A DNA stretch of 64,000 nt from Gammaproteobacteria bacterium (GTDB lineage Bacteria > Pseudomonadota > Gammaproteobacteria > Xanthomonadales > Wenzhouxiangellaceae), in the NCBI GenBank assembly GCA_003567685.1, contig PWYW01000101.1:1-64000 (forward strand), read 5' to 3'. A model generated the notes under the pieces. The model ran no database searches. It had not been told where the DNA came from and saw nothing but the letters and a program-made list of their open reading frames with translations. The translations under genes and the position numbers were made by a program. Shown here one piece after another: positions 1 through 8,310 of this stretch (its first letter is position 1; every line of letters begins with the position of its first letter).

Positions 1-48
1 ACCTTTCACTTTTCACCTTTCACTTTTCACCTTTCACTTTTCACCTTC
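1..48. repeat. Heptamer tandem repeat, runs off left edge
   Basis: Seven-base units alternate between CACTTTT and CACCTTT for at least six copies, giving an apparent 14-bp period. The array starts before the window and ends just before the stop codon of the livK-like gene. It is pyrimidine-rich on the plus strand. Period and composition resemble the heptamer tracts inside icmF (13801-14889), though the unit differs. It may lie where a terminator for the liv operon would be expected, but no hairpin is visible. Confidence 0.85.
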
Positions 49-51
49 CAG

Positions 52-1233
52 CTACTGCTCAATCACCACCCGCGTTTCCCAAAGTCCATTTTCGACCTGG
101 GTAATCCAGGTATCGCCGAGCAGGATGTGATCGTCGGCGCTCATGCGGACGTGGACGCCGGAAATGGGGTCGATGTAGTCCAGGGATTCCAGGGCCTCAA
201 CCAGGGCGTCGACCGTGAGGTCGGGGCCAGCCAGTTCCAATGCACGGGTCAGCGCGTAAGCAATGCTGTAGCCGGTCTGGGCCATGGCGTCGGGTCCATT
301 GCCGTAGGCCTCGCGGTAGGCCTCGATGAAGGCCAGGGATTCAGGGCGATCGCGAAGGGTCTGGATATCCGGCCCGGCCGAGGCGGCCCACATGCCTTCG
401 GTGGCCCTGCCCGGCGCAGAAGAAACGGCCGAGTGAAAGGCCGCGGTAGACGCCAGCAGTTCGACGCCGTCCCAGTTCATGTCGCGCACGCTGGAGGCAA
501 CGGAGACGGTGGCGCGTACGGCCAGCCCCAGAACGATCAGGTCACAGTTGTTGCTGCGCTTGCGCGACAGGGTGCCCGAGAAATTGGTTTCGTCGGGCCG
601 GTGCGAGGTGGCCGATACCAGTTCCAGGCCCTCATGGCGCTCGGCCGCATCGCGTGCGGCCTGGTGCATTTCTTCGCCGAAATCCGAGGGGATATACATC
701 ACGCAGACCCGCTCGATACCGCCCTGCTCCATCAGCCAGTCGATGCCATTGCTGACGTTGTGATAGTAGGACTGGCTGAGGCTGAAGCGACGCGAGAAAT
801 CGCCGGTTTCAAGCATCGGGCGGGCCGGTGTCAGCGGGAACAGGCTGGGCACATCGTGCCGATCCATGATCGGGAAGGCGGCCAGGTTATGCGGCGTGCC
901 CAGGGTGAGCAACTTGCCGAAGATTTCGTCCCGGGTGACCAGCTTGTTGGCGGCCTGCGCGGCACGCGGCACCTGGTAGCCGTGATCTTCGACGATGTAG
1001 CGAATGGTCCGACCGTGAATTCCACCGGCCTCGTTGACTTCACGGAAACGCAGATTGGCACCGTTCAGGGCCGGATTGGAGACGGCCGCAAAGACGCCCG
1101 AGAGATCGTGCGCGCCGCCGAAGCGGATTTCAGTATCGGTAACGCCGCGCACCCGTTCAGCGTCGCCGTCGGCGCCACACCCTACCAGCACCAGGGCCAG
1201 CACAACCGTCAACCCCATCGAAAACTGCTTCAT
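52..1233 (-). CDS. Branched-chain amino acid ABC transporter substrate-binding lipoprotein (LivK-like)
   Basis: A 393-residue periplasmic solute receptor. It has a lipoprotein signal peptide with lipobox LVGC (Cys19), so it is probably membrane-anchored. The mature part reads as a type I periplasmic-binding fold of the Leu/Ile/Val receptor family (early motif RFGGAHDLSG, later TGYSIAYALTRALELAG). A strong Shine-Dalgarno, AAGGAGAG, precedes the ATG. It is the last gene of a leftward operon encoding the permeases, both ATPases and an acyl-CoA ligase. The ligand is not predictable; the ligase nearby means an organic or fatty acid is as possible as an amino acid. Confidence 0.88.
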   Translation of the reverse strand: MKQFSMGLTVVLALVLVGCGADGDAERVRGVTDTEIRFGGAHDLSGVFAAVSNPALNGANLRFREVNEAGGIHGRTIRYIVEDHGYQVPRAAQAANKLVTRDEIFGKLLTLGTPHNLAAFPIMDRHDVPSLFPLTPARPMLETGDFSRRFSLSQSYYHNVSNGIDWLMEQGGIERVCVMYIPSDFGEEMHQAARDAAERHEGLELVSATSHRPDETNFSGTLSRKRSNNCDLIVLGLAVRATVSVASSVRDMNWDGVELLASTAAFHSAVSSAPGRATEGMWAASAGPDIQTLRDRPESLAFIEAYREAYGNGPDAMAQTGYSIAYALTRALELAGPDLTVDALVEALESLDYIDPISGVHVRMSADDHILLGDTWITQVENGLWETRVVIEQ

Positions 1234-1271
1234 TGTCTCTCCTTGATTTTTGTTGTTCGCGGTTGGTCGCT

Positions 1272-3071
1272 TCAGTACATCGCATCGATCAGATCGCGGT
1301 AGTTCTTTTCGACCTGCGCGCGCTTGAGCTTCATGGTGGCGGTCAGCTCTTCATCATCAGCGCTCAGCAAAACCTCGATGAGCCGGAAGTATTTGATCTG
1401 CTCGACCTGGGCGAACTGCTGGTTGACGTCATGAACCACGCTGCCGATCAGCTCTTGCACCGCCTCGGCCCGGCACAGTGAGCGGTAATCGGAAAACGGC
1501 ACCTGGTGGCGCTGGGCCCAGGTTTCGACGTTATCACGGTCGATCATGATCAGGCAGGTCAGGTACTTGCGCTGGTCGCCAATGACCACGGCATCGGCAA
1601 TGTAGGGCGAGAACTTGAGCTTGCTCTCGATCTCGGCCGGGGCGATGTTCTTGCCGCCAGCGGTAATGATGATGTCCTTGATGCGACCGGTGATGGTGAG
1701 CAAGCCATCGTCCAGCCGGCCGCTGTCGCCGGTGTGCAGCCAGCCGTCGCGCAGGTCTTCGGCGGTTTGTTCCGGGCGGTTCCAGTAGCCCTCGAAGACG
1801 TGCTGGCCGCGCACCAGGATTTCCCCGGACTCGCTGATCTTCACCTCGGTATCGGGCAGAGGCACGCCGACCGAGCCGATTCGGTGACGGCTTGGCGTGT
1901 TCAGCGAAATGATGCCGGTACTCTCGGTCATGCCGTAGCCCTCGTACAGCGGCACGCCTATGGCGTTGAACCAGCGAATCAGCTCCGGGGCAATCGGTGC
2001 CGCGCCGGTGGTGGCGCGCCGAATACGCCGCATGCCGATCAGATCGCGCAGGTTCCTGAGCACCACGGCATTCCAGAACAGGTGGGCAAGCCGCAGGCCC
2101 GCGCCGGGCTTTTCGGTGGCGTGGTAGCGATGGCCGACACTGACCGCGCGGTCAAAGGCCCAGCGGCCGAAGGCGGTGGCCTCGCGGCGCTGGTCGGTGA
2201 TGGCGCTGTAGAGTTTTTCCCACAGCCGGGGGACGGCGGTAAAGGCGTGCGGCGAGATTTCGCGCAGGTTGTCGAACACGGTCTCCGGGTTCTCGGCAAA
2301 GTTGACCCGAACGCCCTTGAAGATGGGCATATCAACGGAAATGACCCGTTCGAGGATGTGACTGAGCGGCAGAAAGCACAGTTGCTCGTCGCCCTCGCGC
2401 ACGTCCAGCATGCGGTTGCCGCGCTCGAGCATGAAGAGCACGTTGCGATGACTGATCATCGCGCCCTTGGGCATGCCGGTGGTGCCAGAGGTGTAGATCA
2501 GCATGCGAATGTCGTCGCTGCGACCCTCATCGATGCGCTGGTCAAACCGGCGCTCACTGTCGGCCGCGGCCCGGCCCAGTTCGATCAACTCGTCGAGGAA
2601 CAGCACGTCGGGGTCGCTGAAGTCTCTCAAACCCTTGCGCTCGATGACGATCACCTTGGCCACGGTCGGCATGGCGTCGCGTTCGGCCAGGTACTTGTCG
2701 AGCTGCTCGTCGTTTTCCACCAGCAGGAAGCGCGACTGGCTGTCATCGACCAGGAAGGCCAGCTGGCGCGCGCTGTCGGTGGTGTAGATACCGTTGGTGA
2801 TGCCGCCGGCACCGACGATGCCGAGGTCGGCCTGCAGCCACTCCAGCCGGTCTTCGCTGAGCACGGAGACCACCTGGCCGCGCTCCAGACCCAGCTCCAT
2901 CAGGCCCAGACCAATCGCCCGGGACTGCTCGAACCAGTCCAGCCAGGAATGGCTTTGCCAGATGCCGAAGGTTTTTTCGCGATGGGCAATGGCCTCACCG
3001 CGCTCATGGCAGACCTTCCGCCACAGCTTGGCCAGCGTATCGAAGCCGTTGATGTCAGTTGTCTCGCTCAT
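1272..3071 (-). CDS. AMP-dependent acyl-CoA ligase (long-chain FadD-like)
   Basis: A 599-residue adenylate-forming ligase. It should activate a carboxylic acid with ATP and couple it to CoA. The P-loop-like motif YTSGTTGMPKG is near residues 191-202, YGMTES follows, and HTGDSGRL plus the hinge TGRIKD lie near 443-460. The ATG at 3071 (MSETTD) is chosen because GAGAG precedes it and it begins 8 bp after the livF stop; an in-frame start at 3119 would overlap livF. It sits inside the liv operon, so it may activate the imported substrate. The large-ligase length suggests long-chain or aromatic acids, which is an inference. Confidence 0.88.
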   Translation of the reverse strand: MSETTDINGFDTLAKLWRKVCHERGEAIAHREKTFGIWQSHSWLDWFEQSRAIGLGLMELGLERGQVVSVLSEDRLEWLQADLGIVGAGGITNGIYTTDSARQLAFLVDDSQSRFLLVENDEQLDKYLAERDAMPTVAKVIVIERKGLRDFSDPDVLFLDELIELGRAAADSERRFDQRIDEGRSDDIRMLIYTSGTTGMPKGAMISHRNVLFMLERGNRMLDVREGDEQLCFLPLSHILERVISVDMPIFKGVRVNFAENPETVFDNLREISPHAFTAVPRLWEKLYSAITDQRREATAFGRWAFDRAVSVGHRYHATEKPGAGLRLAHLFWNAVVLRNLRDLIGMRRIRRATTGAAPIAPELIRWFNAIGVPLYEGYGMTESTGIISLNTPSRHRIGSVGVPLPDTEVKISESGEILVRGQHVFEGYWNRPEQTAEDLRDGWLHTGDSGRLDDGLLTITGRIKDIIITAGGKNIAPAEIESKLKFSPYIADAVVIGDQRKYLTCLIMIDRDNVETWAQRHQVPFSDYRSLCRAEAVQELIGSVVHDVNQQFAQVEQIKYFRLIEVLLSADDEELTATMKLKRAQVEKNYRDLIDAMY

Positions 3072-3078
3072 CGCTCTC

Positions 3079-3849
3079 TCACCGCCACGATTTGCGCTTG
3101 CGCCAGCGCCGTCGGCCACGGCTGCTTTCGGCTGCCTTGCCCAGATAAAACTCGCGGATGTCTTCCGAGGCCATCAGCCGCTCGGCCGGGCCGTCCATGA
3201 CGATGCGGCCAATCTCCAGCACATAGCCGTGGTCGGCTACGTCCAGGGCGGCGCGGGCATTCTGCTCGACCAGGATCATGGTCAGGCCCTGCTCCTTGTT
3301 GAGCCGCCGGATGATGCCGAAGATCTCGCCGACCAGCACCGGCGAAAGCCCCAGCGACGGCTCGTCAAGCAGCATCAGGCTGGGCCGGGCCATCAGGCCG
3401 CGGGCAATGGCCAGCATCTGCTGCTCGCCGCCCGACAGGGTGCCGGCTTCCTGGTCACGGCGCTTGGCCAGAATCGGGAAATACTCGTGCACCATGTCCA
3501 GATCCTGGGCCAGGGCGCTGCGGTCCCGCCGAATGAATGCGCCCATGCGAAGGTTTTCGGCCACCGTCATGAACGGGAATACCTCGCGCCCTTCCGGCAC
3601 ATGAACAATGCCGTCGCGCACCAGGCGATCCGGCTCAAGTCCGTCGATTCGCTTGCTGCGATAGCGAACGCTGCCCTTGCGCGGGGCCAGCGCGCCGGAA
3701 AGCGTTCGCATCAGGGTGGTCTTGCCGGCGCCATTGCTGCCCAGTACGGTCACGATTTGTCCTTCCGGCACGGTCAGCGAGACGCCGCGCAGGGCCATTA
3801 CCGGGCCGTAGCTGGTTTCCAGGTTGTGCACGGTGAGCAGGGGCGTCAT
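3079..3849 (-). CDS. livF: Branched-chain amino acid ABC transporter ATP-binding protein LivF-like
   Basis: A 256-residue cytoplasmic ATPase of the LivF type. Walker A is GSNGAGKT near residue 36, the signature LSGGEQQ near 135, and Walker B LMLLDEPSLGLSP near 155. It should pair with the neighbouring LivG to power the LivHM permease. Its start overlaps the livG stop as ATGA, implying translational coupling. The C-terminal tail after about residue 240 is rich in Arg, Lys and Trp, a small extension beyond the usual end of about 235 residues. Confidence 0.93.
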   Translation of the reverse strand: MTPLLTVHNLETSYGPVMALRGVSLTVPEGQIVTVLGSNGAGKTTLMRTLSGALAPRKGSVRYRSKRIDGLEPDRLVRDGIVHVPEGREVFPFMTVAENLRMGAFIRRDRSALAQDLDMVHEYFPILAKRRDQEAGTLSGGEQQMLAIARGLMARPSLMLLDEPSLGLSPVLVGEIFGIIRRLNKEQGLTMILVEQNARAALDVADHGYVLEIGRIVMDGPAERLMASEDIREFYLGKAAESSRGRRRWRKRKSWR

Positions 3850-4616
3850 GGCTCGTCGGCTCCACCCAGCCAGGCCCGGATGACTTCAGGATGGGCCTGG
3901 ATTTCAGCCGGTGTGCCCTCGGCCAGCGGCCGGCCTTCGGCAATGGCCAGCACGCGGTTCGAAACCTGGCTGACCAGGCCCATGTCGTGCTCGACCATGA
4001 CGATGGTCAGGCCCAGGTCCTTCTGCATGTCCTCGATCCACCAGGCCATGTTCTCGGTTTCTTCAACGCTGAGGCCGGCGGCCGGCTCATCCAGCAGCAA
4101 CAGCCTGGGCCTTGCCACCAGCGCCTGGGCAATCTCGACCACCTTGCGCACGCCATAGGGCAACCCGAGGATCATGCGATCACGATAGGCAGCCAGATCC
4201 AGGAAGTCGATAATCTCTTCAACCTGGCGGCGATGGGCTCGCTCTTCGCGGCGCACTTTGGGCAGGAACAGCAGGTCTTCAAACCAGCGTGTCTGGCGCT
4301 GGCTGTGGCGGCCAATCAACAGGTTATCCAGCACGGTGGCGTGGTCGAACAGCTCGATGTTCTGGAAGGTGCGCGCCAGCCCCAGGCCAACCACCTCGTG
4401 CGGCTGGCAGGCCAGCAAGTCGTGACCATCGAACACGATCGACCCGCTGGCCGGCGGGTAAAAACGGCTGATCAGGTTGAACAGCGACGATTTGCCGGCA
4501 CCGTTCGGGCCGACGATGGTGAACACCTCGCCTGGCTCGACCCGGAAGCTGACCCCGTCGATGGCCTTGATGCCGCCAAACGACAGGCTGACGCTGTTGA
4601 CGTCCAGCAAGCTCAT
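3846..4616 (-). CDS. livG: Branched-chain amino acid ABC transporter ATP-binding protein LivG-like
   Basis: A 256-residue ATPase partner of LivF. Walker A is GPNGAGKS near residues 34-41. In place of a textbook LSGGQ signature it has the degenerate LPYGVRK typical of LivG proteins, followed by Walker B LLLLDEPAAGLS near 165-180. The ATG at 4616 (MSLLDV) overlaps the livM stop as ATGA. An in-frame start 96 bp upstream would lie inside livM and is less likely. Its own stop overlaps the livF start in the same way. Confidence 0.93.
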   Translation of the reverse strand: MSLLDVNSVSLSFGGIKAIDGVSFRVEPGEVFTIVGPNGAGKSSLFNLISRFYPPASGSIVFDGHDLLACQPHEVVGLGLARTFQNIELFDHATVLDNLLIGRHSQRQTRWFEDLLFLPKVRREERAHRRQVEEIIDFLDLAAYRDRMILGLPYGVRKVVEIAQALVARPRLLLLDEPAAGLSVEETENMAWWIEDMQKDLGLTIVMVEHDMGLVSQVSNRVLAIAEGRPLAEGTPAEIQAHPEVIRAWLGGADEP

Positions 4617-5710
4617 TTCAGGCGCTCGGTTTTCAGGTAGCTGCGGGCCCGTCGGAACAGGCCCTTGCGGTAGAGCGGAAACAGCTCGAACCAGGTTCGC
4701 ACGCGAAGCCACACGCCATACAGCCCACGGGGCTCCAGCACCATCAGCACGATAATGATCAGGGCGAACACCGCCATGTCCAGCCCCGGGAAGGCCGCCA
4801 CGCGAATGCCAACGTCCGACAACAGGTCACGGGCAATGGCAATACCCTGCGGTAGCACCACGATGACCACCGCGCCAAAAAACGCGCCGTGAATCGAGCC
4901 CAGGCCACCGACGATGACCTGCAACAGCAGGGCGATCGAGATGATCACCAGGAAGCTCTCGAAATTGACCGCCTGAACCAGGTGGCCATACAGCGCTCCG
5001 GCCAGGCCGGTGATGGCGCAGGAAAGGGCAAAGGCCAGCGTCTTGGTGCGAGTAACGTTCACCCCAAGGGCACGCGCCGAGATCTCGCTGTCGCGCACGG
5101 CCAGAAACGACCGCCCGGTGGGCGAGCGCAGCAAATTGGAGTAGGCCAGCGTGACCAGCACCACCAGGCTCAGGCAGAGGTAATAGAAAGCAATCGGCGT
5201 GCCGTGGCGGTCGATGGTCAAGCCGAACAGCTCGATGGGCGGGGCAATCAGTCCACGAACGCCGCCGGTTACCGGCTCGGCCACGATGGCCAGGTCTTCA
5301 ACCAGAATGCCCAGCGCCAGCGTGGCAATAGCCAGGTAAATGCCGCTGAGCCGAAGAATGGGCCGGGCCAGCAGCGCACCGCTGATGCCACTGACCAGGG
5401 TAGCGGTCATCAGTGCCGGCACAAAATGCCAGCCGCGCAGCATCAGCGCCAGGTGGGTAAAGGCACCAATCGCCATGAAGGCCGCATGGCCCAGGCTGAC
5501 CTGGCCGGTATGGCCGACCAGCAGCATCACGCCCATGCCGGCCATGGACCAGACCAGTACGGAACTCAGCTCACCGGTGTAGTAGCTGCCCAGCAGCCAG
5601 GGCGCGGCCAGCGCCAGGCCCAGCAACAGCAGATACTGCAATCGGTGCCCCCCGCTCTCGAAGCGGTTGATGTCGTCGTCGTAACGGGTCTTGAAACGCG
5701 GTTTGCTCAT
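4613..5710 (-). CDS. livM: Branched-chain amino acid ABC transporter permease LivM-like
   Basis: A 365-residue inner-membrane permease with about ten hydrophobic segments. The family stretch GHTGQVSLGHAAF is visible, as is the cytoplasmic-loop ALGVN that contacts the ATPases. The start at 5710 (MSKPRF) lies 5 bp after livH and follows GGTCTGAAG. A much longer open frame upstream reads through livH and is rejected. It forms a heterodimeric channel with LivH. Confidence 0.93.
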   Translation of the reverse strand: MSKPRFKTRYDDDINRFESGGHRLQYLLLLGLALAAPWLLGSYYTGELSSVLVWSMAGMGVMLLVGHTGQVSLGHAAFMAIGAFTHLALMLRGWHFVPALMTATLVSGISGALLARPILRLSGIYLAIATLALGILVEDLAIVAEPVTGGVRGLIAPPIELFGLTIDRHGTPIAFYYLCLSLVVLVTLAYSNLLRSPTGRSFLAVRDSEISARALGVNVTRTKTLAFALSCAITGLAGALYGHLVQAVNFESFLVIISIALLLQVIVGGLGSIHGAFFGAVVIVVLPQGIAIARDLLSDVGIRVAAFPGLDMAVFALIIIVLMVLEPRGLYGVWLRVRTWFELFPLYRKGLFRRARSYLKTERLK

Positions 5711-5715
5711 CAGCT

Positions 5716-6594
5716 TCAGACCTTTTTCTGGCGGACCTGGGCGAACAGTCCGCTGGGTCTTAGAATCAGCACCAGCAGCATCAAGGCATAGGGCGACACC
5801 TGGGCCACGTGGCTGGGCAAATGACGTGCAGCGAAAGGTTCCATGATGCCGATCAGCAAACCACCGGCCAGGGCACCCGGCAGCGAGCCCAGGCCACCAA
5901 TCACGGCGGCCGCAAAGGCCTTGATCCCGAACACCAGCCCGGCCGAGGGCTCGACCGCGCCCTTGGCCGCAAACAGCACGCCGGCGATGGCCGCCACCAC
6001 GCCCGACATGGCCCAAACCAGCGACACGACCCGTTTGACCGGAATACCCATATAGTAGGCGGCCATCTGGTTCTGGCTGCTGGCCTGCATGGCCAGCCCC
6101 AGACGGGTGCGGGCAAAAAACAGCCAAAGCAACGCGACCAGCACCACGGTGGTGGCGATGATCACTGCATCAATTACCGGAATGGCCAGCCCGCCGATAT
6201 CCAGCCGCTGGCCGGCGACCGGCGTTTCCAGGCTGACCGGGTCATGCCCCCAGATGGCCCCGATGATAAAGCGCAGCACGAAGCCCAGGGCAATCGTCAG
6301 CACCACCATGGTCAACTGCGGCTGGCCGAATACCCGGCGCAGCAGCAAGGCATCAAGCAGGTAGGCAAAGAGCCCGAGACTGAGCCCGGCAATGGCCAGG
6401 CCCAGCAGGAAGGGAAGATCGGCCTGGTTGGTGTTGATCAGGGCAATGGCCAGAAAGGCGCCCAGGATCATCATGTCGCCCTGGGCGAAATTGACCGATT
6501 CGGACGCCTTGTAGATGAGCACGAAGCCCAGCGCGATCAGGCCATAGATACAGCCGTTGGCGATGCCGCTGATCAGCAGTTGCAGAGTGTCCAT
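5716..6594 (-). CDS. livH: Branched-chain amino acid ABC transporter permease LivH-like
   Basis: A 292-residue inner-membrane permease with eight or so hydrophobic segments. The N-terminal run GIANGCIYGLIALGFVLIYK is a LivH hallmark, followed by NFAQGDMMILGAF. It is the first gene of the six-gene leftward operon. No strong Shine-Dalgarno is visible before the ATG. The preceding 76 bp, up to the hemoglobin gene stop at 6671, must hold the operon promoter; I could not pick clear -35 and -10 boxes. Confidence 0.93.
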   Translation of the reverse strand: MDTLQLLISGIANGCIYGLIALGFVLIYKASESVNFAQGDMMILGAFLAIALINTNQADLPFLLGLAIAGLSLGLFAYLLDALLLRRVFGQPQLTMVVLTIALGFVLRFIIGAIWGHDPVSLETPVAGQRLDIGGLAIPVIDAVIIATTVVLVALLWLFFARTRLGLAMQASSQNQMAAYYMGIPVKRVVSLVWAMSGVVAAIAGVLFAAKGAVEPSAGLVFGIKAFAAAVIGGLGSLPGALAGGLLIGIMEPFAARHLPSHVAQVSPYALMLLVLILRPSGLFAQVRQKKV

Positions 6595-6670
6595 CGGGGG
6601 TTCGCGACTGGGTACGCCCGAAGCTTACCAAGCCGGCGATGAACACACCAGCCCGAAAAGACCGACACCC

Positions 6671-7162
6671 TCAGCGGTGCAGCATGGCCGGCTTCATTGG
6701 CGCCAGCAGCGCAATCACCTGGTTTTCCAGCCGGTACGGCACGCCGGTTTCACGCATTGCCAACTGGAAATCTTCGACCAGCGCGTTGAATTCACGCGAG
6801 GAGATGTTCTGGCCCACGTGAGCGCTTTCCATGTCCAGGCCTTCATAACGACAGGGTCCGCCAGCCAGCTCGCAAATCTGCTCGGTGAGATGGAATTTCA
6901 AATGATCGAGATTGGAATCAACGAAAAGCTCGGCGATTTCCGGGTTGACGACCAGACGCTCGACGCCGCGATCGACAAACTGCTCGATGGTCGAGCGGCC
7001 GCCCAATCGGTCATACAGCGAACTGCGTTCGGTACCCAGGCGCTCATACAGCGTGCGGTCGTAGTTCTTCAGGTCTGAAGGGCCGTCGGAATCATGGCTG
7101 GGCACGCTGCCGCAGGCAACCAGCATGAACAGCGAAGCAAGGATGATGGGGCGAAAAATCAT
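6671..7162 (-). CDS. Lipoprotein-anchored group 1 truncated hemoglobin
   Basis: A 163-residue heme protein. Residues 1-17 are a lipoprotein signal with lipobox LVAC (Cys17), so the globin should be tethered outside the cytoplasm. The 2-on-2 globin domain spans about 48-158: SLYDRLGG opens it, and His115 in MESAH is the likely proximal ligand. A Cys97/Cys104 pair lies in QICELAGGPC. Where cyanobacterial homologs have Phe-Tyr at B9-B10, this one reads Gly-Val, so the usual distal Tyr seems absent. ATG 7162 is preceded by AGGAGAG; the in-frame upstream start overlaps the DUF3034 gene. It is second in that operon. The ligand (O2, NO or sulfide) is unknown. Confidence 0.87.
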   Translation of the reverse strand: MIFRPIILASLFMLVACGSVPSHDSDGPSDLKNYDRTLYERLGTERSSLYDRLGGRSTIEQFVDRGVERLVVNPEIAELFVDSNLDHLKFHLTEQICELAGGPCRYEGLDMESAHVGQNISSREFNALVEDFQLAMRETGVPYRLENQVIALLAPMKPAMLHR

Positions 7163-7179
7163 GGAACTCTCTCCTGGAA

Positions 7180-8217
7180 TCAAAAGGCAGCCTGCAGCGA
7201 CAGATACGCCGCGCGTGATCTGGGCTGGAACGGCAGATTGCCCAGATCGACATAGGCTGCGGTCAGCGCAAAGGTCTTGTTCGGGAACCAGGCAATGAAG
7301 ATGTCCCAGGCATCATCCTCGGCCGCCAGGTCAGGCGCACCCAGAAGGCCCAGCACCGGCTGATTGGCCAGTCGGTTGGACTGAGTACGGTATTCAGCGC
7401 CAATCACCACGTTGGGGTGCACGAACAAACCAACCGAGCCCTCGTACTCCAGGCGATAGGAATTGGATCGGTCCAGCAGTTCGCCGTCGAGCGGGTTGAT
7501 GACTTCTCGCCCGAAGCCCAGCAGGCCGAAGGCATTGGCACGGGTCGCGCGAACGGTGCCGTTGACGATCAGGTTGTAGCCCATCGGTACGCCAAGAAAC
7601 ACCTTGGTGGCGCTCAAGTAGTAGTCGATACCGCGGCTGCTTTCGGCGCCCAGCAGGGCCGGCACGCCGACATCACCCAGGTAGGGAACCTCAACGCCGT
7701 TGTCGAAATCCCGATTGCGCTTGTACTGAACACCCAGTGCAACCTGCGGTAGCCAGGAATCCTGAGCGTAGACGGCGTCGCCAAACAAACGGACCTTGGC
7801 TCCGATAATGTCCATGTCAATGGATGTGCCGCTTGGGCTGACATCGCCGGGCGGCCCCAGGATAGGTTCCAGACCGCCGACCAGCGCACCCGCTGTCGAG
7901 GCAATGACGGTGCGATCAACGTCCAGTCGCTGCGAGGCCACCGACAATTCCAGCCGGTCGAAGAACCCCAGCTTGACACCACCGGATCGCAGCGAATAAT
8001 CGTCGATGCCCATGTAGGTGAAGTGCGCCGACCCACCAATCTCGTCGGCCGTGCCGTAACCGGCAATCAAGGCCCAGGGCGTCAAACCACCGCCCCCTGC
8101 CCCTTCAAACTGGGTGACACCCCCGGTACCCAAAAGCCGACCACCCGTGGCATGACTCACTGAAGACACCAAAAGCAAAACGCAGAACAGGGCTGATCTT
8201 GTTGACAAGGCTTTCAT
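7180..8217 (-). CDS. DUF3034 family outer-membrane barrel-like protein
   Basis: A 345-residue exported protein. A signal peptide (ALFCVLLLVSSVSHA) is followed by the glycine-rich opening LLGTGGVTQFEGAGGGG and by alternating amphipathic beta strands ending in an aromatic residue (LQAAF). This end is typical of outer-membrane barrels. The family function is unknown. The start is ATG 8217; an upstream in-frame GTG at 8226 lacks a ribosome site. It is first in a two-gene operon with the hemoglobin lipoprotein, 17 bp apart. An ECF-like promoter (8247-8277) lies about 30 bp upstream and is shared with the cupredoxin gene. Confidence 0.82.
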   Translation of the reverse strand: MKALSTRSALFCVLLLVSSVSHATGGRLLGTGGVTQFEGAGGGGLTPWALIAGYGTADEIGGSAHFTYMGIDDYSLRSGGVKLGFFDRLELSVASQRLDVDRTVIASTAGALVGGLEPILGPPGDVSPSGTSIDMDIIGAKVRLFGDAVYAQDSWLPQVALGVQYKRNRDFDNGVEVPYLGDVGVPALLGAESSRGIDYYLSATKVFLGVPMGYNLIVNGTVRATRANAFGLLGFGREVINPLDGELLDRSNSYRLEYEGSVGLFVHPNVVIGAEYRTQSNRLANQPVLGLLGAPDLAAEDDAWDIFIAWFPNKTFALTAAYVDLGNLPFQPRSRAAYLSLQAAF

Positions 8218-8246
8218 GGCACTCACTTTGACGATGGCTAAAATCT

Positions 8247-8277
8247 GATACGCTCCTTTCGTCTGAATGGATGCACC
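8247..8277 (-). promoter_or_regulatory. ECF-type promoter of the DUF3034-hemoglobin operon
   Basis: Read leftward, the box GGTGCATCC (8277-8269) is followed by exactly 16 bases and then CGTATC (8252-8247). The same arrangement precedes the cupredoxin gene at 11800-11830. The GTGCATCC block and CGTA core fit -35 and -10 elements of an extracytoplasmic-function sigma factor, and the predicted start would leave a leader of roughly 20-30 bases. Assignment to the sigma factor encoded next door is inference. Confidence 0.72.
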
Positions 8278-8310
8278 GAAGCCAGGAAGCTGGCAGCCAG
8301 AGATCGTGAA

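Noticed and set aside
1506-3200. Long plus-strand open frame opposite the acyl-CoA ligase
   Set aside because: It is rich in Gly, Val, His and Gln without motifs and mirrors the codon bias of the ligase gene, which has clear family motifs.
4613-6127. Extended LivM start reading into livH
   Set aside because: The extra 139 residues are out-of-frame livH sequence; the ATG at 5710 gives the normal family length.
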